Source: Gemmatimonadota bacterium (GTDB taxonomy: Bacteria; Gemmatimonadota; Gemmatimonadetes; Gemmatimonadales; GWC2-71-9). Taken from it: 35,173 nt of DNA. Under the pieces are notes generated by a model. The model searched no databases and had not been told where the DNA came from. It saw only the letters and a list, made by a program, of their open reading frames with translations. The position numbers and the translations under genes are program-made. The stretch spans positions 1-35,173 of the forward strand of contig QHUY01000052.1 in assembly GCA_003223415.1 (NCBI GenBank), written 5' to 3'. Shown in pieces: positions 29,054 through 35,173 of this stretch (the stretch's first letter is position 1; the number at the start of each line of letters is the position of its first letter).

Positions 29054-31419
29054 GGTGTCGCCGTTGCCGGCCGGGGGGGGGGCGGCGCATGCATCTCGTA
29101 TTCCCGCGGCGGCTCGGCACCCAGCAGGTTGCGTACGAAGTAATCCCAGCGGCGGCGCACCATGTAGGGCTCATTGCCGAAACCGTGGCGCCGGTTGGGG
29201 AGCGCGAGCAGGTCGAAGTCCTTGTTGTTGCGGATCAAGGCGTCCACCACGAGGAGCGAGTTGTACGGCGGCACGTTGTTGTCCGTCGTGCCGTAGGCGA
29301 TCAGGAGCTTCCCCTTCAGGTTCTTCGCCAGGTTCTGGTTGGCCTGGTCGTCGTAGTTGGTGGAGCCGTCGGGCCGGCGCTCGAGCAGCCCCTGGTAGCG
29401 CTCGCCCCAGTCGTCTTCGTATTCCCGGTTGTCGTGGTTGCCCGCCTCGGAGACCGCGACCTTGAAGAAGTCGGGGTAGCGCAGGATTGCATCGGCCGCC
29501 GCGAAGCCGCCGCCGGAATGCCCGTAGATCCCCGCGCGGTCCAGGTCGATCCAGCCATACCGCTGTGCCAACTGTTTCATCCCCGCGACCTGATCGGGCA
29601 GCCCATTGTCGCCCATGTTGGCGTAGTAGGCGTCGTGGAACGCCTTGGACCGCATCGGCGTCCCCATGGCGTCGATCTCCACGACGATGAAACCGAGCTC
29701 GGCCAGCGCCTGCGCGTCGCCGCGCGCAGCCGAGAAGCTCCGCCCCCCGACGCTGCCCGTCTGCGGCCCGGGGTAGATGTGGTTGACGATCGGATACGTG
29801 CGCGTCGAATCGAACTGCGTCGGCCGGAACAGCAGCCCGTACAGATCGGTCTTCCCATCCCGCGCCTTGACCGTGATGGGGATCGGGGGCTTCCAGCCGG
29901 TCGCGACCAGCCGCGCGATGTCCGACGTTTCGAGCGGGAAGACCACCTTGCCCTCGGCGTCGCGCAACACGGTGACCGGCGGCACGTCGGGGCGCGAATA
30001 GCTGTCGACAAAGTACCGTCCCGAGGGGGACAACGTGACGTCATGGTCCGCATCCTCCAGCGTGAGCGGCGTCAGGCGGGAGCCGTCCATCCGCACGCTG
30101 TACAGGTGACGGAAATATGGGTCTCCCGGCTCGCGCCCCGCGCCGATGAAGTAGACAGTGCGGCTCTTTTCGTCCACGCGCAGCACCTGGAGGACGGTCC
30201 AGTCACCGCGGGTGATCCGGTTCTTGAGCTGGCCGTTCCGGAGGTCGTACAGATACAGATGCCCCCAATTGTCGCGCTCGGAGAACCAGATCAGCTCGCT
30301 CGTGGCGGGGAGGGCGTGCCAGTTGATCCGGTTGAAGCCCGATTCGAACTGGGTCGGGCTGGTCTCTTCCAGGACGTCCCGCACCGCGCCAGTCCGCGCC
30401 TCGGCGACGCGCAGCTGCTCGCGCTTGTGGTCGCGCGACGTCGAGACGAAAATCAGCTGCGACGCGTCCGGGCTCCACTCCACGTCAGCCCAGCGGCCGC
30501 CGCACAGGACGTGATCGCAGATGCTGGAGCGGTGCTGGTCGGCCGGCATCTGCAGGCGGATCACGCGGGGGCTCTCGCCCGCAAGATCGATGATCACCCG
30601 CTGAATCGTGGTGATCACGCTGTCGCCCGGGAGCGGGTACTTCCACTGCTCGAGCAGCGGGTGGCCCACGCGGGTCTGGACGAGGTACATCTCGCCCACG
30701 CCGCGCTCGTCCTGTTGGAACGTCGCGACCTTCTTGGAGTCGGGGGACCACACCAACACCGCGTGGTCGCTCCGGATCCACCCCGCGTTGTCGGTCGCGT
30801 AGCCGAAGTCCTTCACCCCATCCGTCGTGAGCTGGGTCTCCTGGCCGGAGGCGAGCTCACGCGCCCAGAGGTTGTAGTCGCGGATGAAGGCAACGCGCTT
30901 GCCGTCCGGGGCGACCACGCCGTTGTCGAGCACCGGGTCGCGACGCCGGGGCGCTGCCGTACATTGCGCGCCTGCGAGGTCGCACGTCCAGTGACGGGAG
31001 GGGGGGGGGGACCCGATGTCGAACGTGATCGCCCGAGCGTCGGGGGAAAACTCGAACTGCGTGAAGGGCAGATGGAGCGCGTCGTAGGTGGTGTCGGCGG
31101 CGCGGGACAGCGCCGCGGCCAGCTTCCCCTGGTCGAAGGCGCGGGCGCGGGTCCGCCGCGCTGCATCGACGAGCACGAACTCGATCCCCTCGGGGATCGC
31201 GTTGCGGTACCAGAAGCGGTCGTCGGGCAGCGCGGTCGGCCGGATGCCGGCGCGGAACACGAGCGGCGTCGTATTGTAGCTCATGAACCGCTCGGCGCGG
31301 GCGTAATCGGCGGCCGTGAGGGCGCGTGGCGCTGCGGTGCCCGGTTGCTGCGCCCCGGCCGCAGTGGAGGGGAGGACGATGGCGACCAGCGCCGTCTGGC
31401 CTAGCGCACGTGCTCGCAT
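29050..31419 (-). CDS. S9 family peptidase (dipeptidyl-peptidase IV-like), exported
   Basis: Signal peptide; beta-propeller (RVAFIRDYNLWARELASGQETQLTTDG); catalytic region DLDRAGIYGHSGGGFAAADAILRYPDFFKVAVSEAGNHDNREYEDDWGERYQGLL. Confidence 0.95.
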   Translation of the reverse strand: MRARALGQTALVAIVLPSTAAGAQQPGTAAPRALTAADYARAERFMSYNTTPLVFRAGIRPTALPDDRFWYRNAIPEGIEFVLVDAARRTRARAFDQGKLAAALSRAADTTYDALHLPFTQFEFSPDARAITFDIGSPPPSRHWTCDLAGAQCTAAPRRRDPVLDNGVVAPDGKRVAFIRDYNLWARELASGQETQLTTDGVKDFGYATDNAGWIRSDHAVLVWSPDSKKVATFQQDERGVGEMYLVQTRVGHPLLEQWKYPLPGDSVITTIQRVIIDLAGESPRVIRLQMPADQHRSSICDHVLCGGRWADVEWSPDASQLIFVSTSRDHKREQLRVAEARTGAVRDVLEETSPTQFESGFNRINWHALPATSELIWFSERDNWGHLYLYDLRNGQLKNRITRGDWTVLQVLRVDEKSRTVYFIGAGREPGDPYFRHLYSVRMDGSRLTPLTLEDADHDVTLSPSGRYFVDSYSRPDVPPVTVLRDAEGKVVFPLETSDIARLVATGWKPPIPITVKARDGKTDLYGLLFRPTQFDSTRTYPIVNHIYPGPQTGSVGGRSFSAARGDAQALAELGFIVVEIDAMGTPMRSKAFHDAYYANMGDNGLPDQVAGMKQLAQRYGWIDLDRAGIYGHSGGGFAAADAILRYPDFFKVAVSEAGNHDNREYEDDWGERYQGLLERRPDGSTNYDDQANQNLAKNLKGKLLIAYGTTDNNVPPYNSLLVVDALIRNNKDFDLLALPNRRHGFGNEPYMVRRRWDYFVRNLLGAEPPREYEMHAPPPPRPATATP

Positions 31420-31431
31420 GCTCGCCCTCCG

Positions 31432-31809
31432 TCAATCGCCCGTGGGGACGATGCCCGCCCCTTCGACCATGAGGATCACCGTACGCTCCGGTGCCCGCGT
31501 ACGATGCAGGACCCCCTTCGGCACGACGAACCCCTGCCGGGGCGCGAGCTCCACCGTGCGGCCTTCCAGGTCGATGAAGAAGCGTCCCTCGACGACGTAG
31601 AAGAACTCGTCTTCGTCCTCGTGCTTATGCCAGTGATACTCACCCTGCAACACGCCGAGGCGCACGACCGAGTCGTTCACGCGACACAGCGTCTGGTTGT
31701 ACCACTGGTCCGTACACGTGTCGACGAGCGTCTGCACGTCGATGCGCTCGAGCGGAGGGTAGTAGATGTTCAGGTGCGTCGCGTATGGGTACGACGATGC
31801 GTCGGCCAT
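31432..31809 (-). CDS. Cupin-domain protein
   Basis: LGVLQGEYHWHKHEDEDEFFYVVEGRFFIDLEGRTVELAPRQGFVVPKGVLHRTRAPERT: both cupin motifs. Confidence 0.92.
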   Translation of the reverse strand: MADASSYPYATHLNIYYPPLERIDVQTLVDTCTDQWYNQTLCRVNDSVVRLGVLQGEYHWHKHEDEDEFFYVVEGRFFIDLEGRTVELAPRQGFVVPKGVLHRTRAPERTVILMVEGAGIVPTGD

Positions 31810-31813
31810 GGCC

Positions 31814-31963
31814 TCATCCCTCCCGAAACGGGAAGAAGCGCCCCTGCTGCCCTTCCTGACGTTGCCAGGTCACCGAGCCGTCGGCCCGCCGGCAGCTCAG
31901 CGCGGCGGAGCCATCGGTTTTCTTCTTGAGGTGGATCACGAGGTCGTGATCAGCCGCCTTCAT
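31814..31963 (-). CDS. Small hypothetical protein (49 aa), possibly C-terminally shortened
   Basis: Manual translation from ATG 31963: MKAADHDLVIHLKKKTDGSAALSCRRADGSVTWQRQEGQQGRFFPFREG*. Fills the dodecin-cupin gap; below the ORF-track length cutoff. Confidence 0.65.
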   Translation of the reverse strand: MKAADHDLVIHLKKKTDGSAALSCRRADGSVTWQRQEGQQGRFFPFREG

Positions 31964-32162
31964 ACTTGAACGACACCTTGACCTTCGCCCGATAGCTCTC
32001 GACTTTGCCGTCCTTCAGCTGCATGTCGAGCTGCGAGATCTCCGCCACACGCAGATCGCGCAGCGTCTGGGCCGCGCGTTTCACCGCCGCGCTCGCCGCT
32101 TTCTCCCAGGACTCCGTGCTGGTGCCGACCAGCTCGATGACTTTGTAGACACTCTCTGGCAT
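31950..32162 (-). CDS. Dodecin family flavin-binding protein
   Basis: MPESVYKVIELVGTSTESWEKAASAAVKRAAQTLRDLRVAEISQLDMQLKDGKVESYRAKVKVSFKYEGG; RBS AAGGAG upstream of ATG 32162. Confidence 0.94.
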   Translation of the reverse strand: MPESVYKVIELVGTSTESWEKAASAAVKRAAQTLRDLRVAEISQLDMQLKDGKVESYRAKVKVSFKYEGG

Positions 32163-32257
32163 GACGGATCTCCTTGTCAGCTGGGGTACGCCGCTGCTCA
32201 ACGGACCGCAGGTAAGCTGCGGCGCCCCGTGGAAAGACTCAATCCCCCGGCCGGCAG

Positions 32258-34498
32258 TTACACCCGCATCTTCTCGAGCAGCGCGCGAAACCGCGGGTTC
32301 CCGCGCAGCGGATCCACGAGCGGATTCACCTGGAGATACGCCAGCCATCCCCGCCGCTCCGCGTACGCCTGCTCGGCCCATGCGAGCGCGCGGTCCCAAT
32401 TCTCGAGGCCGAGGTGCACTGTGATCAGCGCCACCGGGGAGACGTAGTCCCGCGCTGCCTGGGCCTCCAGCGCCGCGAGTACGGCTTCCGCCTCCCCTCG
32501 CCGGCGGGTGCGGGCCAGCACGTACCCCAGGGTGGCGAGGGTGTACGTCCCCGTCCCGGGGAGCGTCAGGCCCTCGCGGACCACGCGCTCCGCCTCGGCC
32601 CACTGCCCCTGCTCGGCGAGGACAAGGCCGAGCACCCGGTAGCTCTCCTTGGCCGTGGGGTTCATCGCGATGGCGCGCGAGATGTGGTAGCGCGCCTGGT
32701 CGTACCGCCGCGCGTAATAGTAGATCCAGCCGACGGCGCGGCGAATCGAGACTGAGGCCGGGTCGAGCTCCAGCGCGGTGTGACCTTCAACCAGCGCCTC
32801 GTCGAACCGCGCGCGCGCGGCGTGCCAGAAGGCGTACCACTGATGCGCCGTAGCGTACTGCGGGTCCAGCTCGACCGCCCGCCGGAACTCCCGCCGGGCG
32901 CCCTCCCAGTCCCAGTCGTAGATGAACAGGCTCCACGCCAGCGACGCGTGCGCCTCGGCCACCGTCTCGTCGAGCTCCAGCGCCTTGCGCGCGTACGCTT
33001 CGGCCTGGGCGAACCCCTCCGCTACGGGGACGCTGCGATAGTCCAACTGGAGGGCGTAGGAGTCGGCGATGCCCGCGTACGCCGGCGCGTAACGGGGATC
33101 CTCGGCAATCGCCTGCTCGAAATAGCCGATGGCTTCGGTGATCCCCTCCAGCGTGCGCTTGTTCCAGGCGTAGCGGCCCTTCAGGTATAGCCCGTACGCC
33201 GTGATGCTCCGCGTGTAACGCTTCGCGATCGGCTCGGCGAGGTCCGCAAACGAGGTCGCCCGCAAGGTGCCCACGATGGTCCGCGCGATCTCCTCCTGGA
33301 TCGCGAACACGTCCTCCAGCGTGCGGTCGTAGCGCTCAGACCAGAGGAGGCGGCCGTCCTCCGTGGAGGTGAGCTGCGCGGTGATACGGAGCCGGTCGCC
33401 CGCCCGGCGTACGGTGCCCTCCAGCGCCCACGCGGCGCCGAGCAAGGCGCCGATCGCGCGTACGTCCTGCGGCTTCCCCTTGAGCGCGAACACCGACGTG
33501 CGCGAGGCCACCCGCAGGCCCTCCACCTTGGCGAACGCGTTGATCAGCTCGTCCGTGATGCCGTCGCTCAGATACTCGTTCTCGGGATCGGGGCTCGCGT
33601 TGACGAACGGGAGCACGGCGATGCAGCGACCGGGCACCGCGGCGACGACGCCCGAGCCGGTGTCCGGTCCCTCGGTCTGGAGCGCCGTGATGAACTCGGC
33701 CACCGTCGCGAAGCGCTCAGCGGGATCCTTGGCCAGCGCCCGAGCGAGCGCCCGCTCCACGCGGGCGGGCGTCTCGGGGCGGAGCGCGCGCACGGACCGG
33801 GGGACCTCCGTCACCTGCTTCGCCATCGTGGCCCGGGCGCCGTCGCCGCGCAGCGGCGGCGTTCCCGCCAGCATCTCGTAGACCACGCACGCGAGACTGT
33901 AGACGTCGCTGCGATTCCCCAGCTGCTGCTCGCCGGCCGCCTGCTCCGGACTCATGTACTCCGGCGTCCCCAGCGCCACCCCGACCTCGGTGACCGCGGC
34001 TTGCCCGGCCGCACTGTACGCGCGTGCGATGCCGAAGTCCCCGAGGACCGCGTGGCCGTCGGCGAACAAGATGTTCTCCGGCTTCACGTCACGATGGACG
34101 AAGCCTTGCCGATGGGCGTAGTCGAGCGCCGCTCCGACGTCTCGGGCGATCCGCAGGGCATCCGGGGGGGAGAGCCGTTCCTCGGCTTGGAGGCGCTGGC
34201 GCAGCGAACCATCCGGCGCGTGCGGCGTCACATAGTAGAGGCGGCCGTTGGTCTCGCCCGAGTCGATGAGGGGCAGGATGTGCGGGTGCGCGAGACGGGC
34301 GGCGATCTGAATCTCCCGGAGGAACCGCTCGGCGCCGAGGGACACGGCGAGCTCGGGCTCGAGCACCTTGATCGCGACCTTGCGGCCGTGCTTCCGGTCC
34401 TCGGCGAGATAGACCGTGGCCATGCCACCGCGCCCGAGCTCTCGCTCGATGGCGTAGCGGTCGGCGAGGGCGGCGCCGAGGCTGTCGAACGGATTCAC
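32258..34498 (-). CDS. Serine/threonine protein kinase with TolB/FlgO-like and TPR domains
   Basis: YAIERELGRGGMATVYLAEDRKHGRKVAIKVL; HRDVKPENILF; GDFGIA; GTPEYMSPEQAAGE; then IAVLPFVNASPDPENEYLSDGITDELINAFAKV and TPRs. GTG 34498 (VNPFDSLGAALADRY) preferred over 34528. Confidence 0.94.
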   Translation of the reverse strand: MNPFDSLGAALADRYAIERELGRGGMATVYLAEDRKHGRKVAIKVLEPELAVSLGAERFLREIQIAARLAHPHILPLIDSGETNGRLYYVTPHAPDGSLRQRLQAEERLSPPDALRIARDVGAALDYAHRQGFVHRDVKPENILFADGHAVLGDFGIARAYSAAGQAAVTEVGVALGTPEYMSPEQAAGEQQLGNRSDVYSLACVVYEMLAGTPPLRGDGARATMAKQVTEVPRSVRALRPETPARVERALARALAKDPAERFATVAEFITALQTEGPDTGSGVVAAVPGRCIAVLPFVNASPDPENEYLSDGITDELINAFAKVEGLRVASRTSVFALKGKPQDVRAIGALLGAAWALEGTVRRAGDRLRITAQLTSTEDGRLLWSERYDRTLEDVFAIQEEIARTIVGTLRATSFADLAEPIAKRYTRSITAYGLYLKGRYAWNKRTLEGITEAIGYFEQAIAEDPRYAPAYAGIADSYALQLDYRSVPVAEGFAQAEAYARKALELDETVAEAHASLAWSLFIYDWDWEGARREFRRAVELDPQYATAHQWYAFWHAARARFDEALVEGHTALELDPASVSIRRAVGWIYYYARRYDQARYHISRAIAMNPTAKESYRVLGLVLAEQGQWAEAERVVREGLTLPGTGTYTLATLGYVLARTRRRGEAEAVLAALEAQAARDYVSPVALITVHLGLENWDRALAWAEQAYAERRGWLAYLQVNPLVDPLRGNPRFRALLEKMRV

Positions 34499-34538
34499 GC
34501 CGTAATCTACGCGCGCCGCCCGCTTCAAGCTCCCGCAG

Positions 34539-35168
34539 TTATTGCGCCGCGACCTGCCGCTCGGTGTTGAGGAACGCGATCAGCGCCGTGATCTCCGGCG
34601 GCTTGAGATGCAGGTTGGGCATCTCGAAGGAGCCCGGCTTCGGTCCCGCGTAGACCGCCGGCGGGTTGGCCAGGAACCGTGTGAGGTACTCGGGCGGAGA
34701 GCGTCTGCCGGTCAGCTCCGGCCCGACCCCGATGCTGGTCGCGCTGACGTCGCGGTGGAGGTGGCAAGTGACGCAGCCTTTGGCCACGAAGAGCCGGCGT
34801 CCGCGCTCGGCGTCAGCAAGCGGACGAGGAGCGCGGGCATCCGGGGCGATCGCCTTGATGGGCAGCAGGGTCGTGGTGCTGTTCCCGAAGCCGCTGTGGA
34901 TTGTGATCGCCCAGTCGCCGGTGTCGGGCAGCATGAGCGCGGCGGTGTACTGGCCGCCCTCGGTTCCGGGCGTCGCGGCGGCCGTTGTCGTGAGTGTCCC
35001 GGATGTCGCCTCGACCCTGGGCTGGAGTCCGGTGAGCGGACGGACACCGTGCTGGCGCACGGTGAAGGTGAGGCTCACGGGCTGGCGTGCTACCACGTAC
35101 TCGGGCAGGTTCTCGACGGTGATCGCCGCCCACCCGCCGTAGGCCGCGATCGCTGCGAGCAACACCAC
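34539..35168 (-). CDS. YtkA/FixH-like domain fused to monohaem cytochrome c (5' end possibly beyond window)
   Basis: N-terminal TM then beta-rich region; GRRLFVAKGCVTCHLHRD (CxxCH) and C-terminal FEMPNLHLKPPEITALIAFLN (Met ligand, class I cytochrome c). Confidence 0.82.
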   Translation of the reverse strand: MVLLAAIAAYGGWAAITVENLPEYVVARQPVSLTFTVRQHGVRPLTGLQPRVEATSGTLTTTAAATPGTEGGQYTAALMLPDTGDWAITIHSGFGNSTTTLLPIKAIAPDARAPRPLADAERGRRLFVAKGCVTCHLHRDVSATSIGVGPELTGRRSPPEYLTRFLANPPAVYAGPKPGSFEMPNLHLKPPEITALIAFLNTERQVAAQ

Positions 35169-35173
35169 ACCGA

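Noticed and set aside
29089-31404. Plus-strand 771-aa ORF antisense to the S9 peptidase
   Set aside because: Low-complexity shadow ORF; the minus strand encodes a clear DPP-IV-like protein.

Overview
High-GC window, gene-dense and almost entirely unidirectional: every supported CDS (about 36) lies on the minus strand, often with ATGA/GTGA overlaps. Codon style and gene content suggest a Gemmatimonadota-like bacterium, but this is inference. Read along the minus strand from the right edge: YtkA-like/cytochrome c protein, Ser/Thr kinase with TPRs, dodecin, a 49-aa small protein, cupin, S9 (DPP-IV-like) peptidase, small Fe-S protein, ADOP/FtsX-like permease, FmdB zinc ribbon, argS, a PfkB-family kinase split in two ORFs, purM, outer-membrane protein, ribD-ribE-ribBA-ribH-nusB, glycosyltransferase, hpf-hprK-EIIA/B/C/D(Man type)-HPr-EI, metK-ahcY-bifunctional nuclease, hypothetical membrane protein, cobalamin riboswitch with btuF-C-D-B-like genes, recO, and selB running off the left edge. 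No CRISPR, tRNA, rRNA or transposase was found. The most notable observations are: (1) a PfkB kinase split at an ATGA overlap with about 20 expected residues missing; (2) an ahcY/bfn junction where both termini look abnormal and bfn lacks a normal start; (3) heptamer tandem repeats, one inside ribE; (4) four 10-11 nt G/C homopolymers inside CDSs; (5) a complete Man-type PTS cluster with HPr kinase; (6) an ADOP-like permease with a reduced first half. I see no clear evidence of a wholly new multi-gene system.
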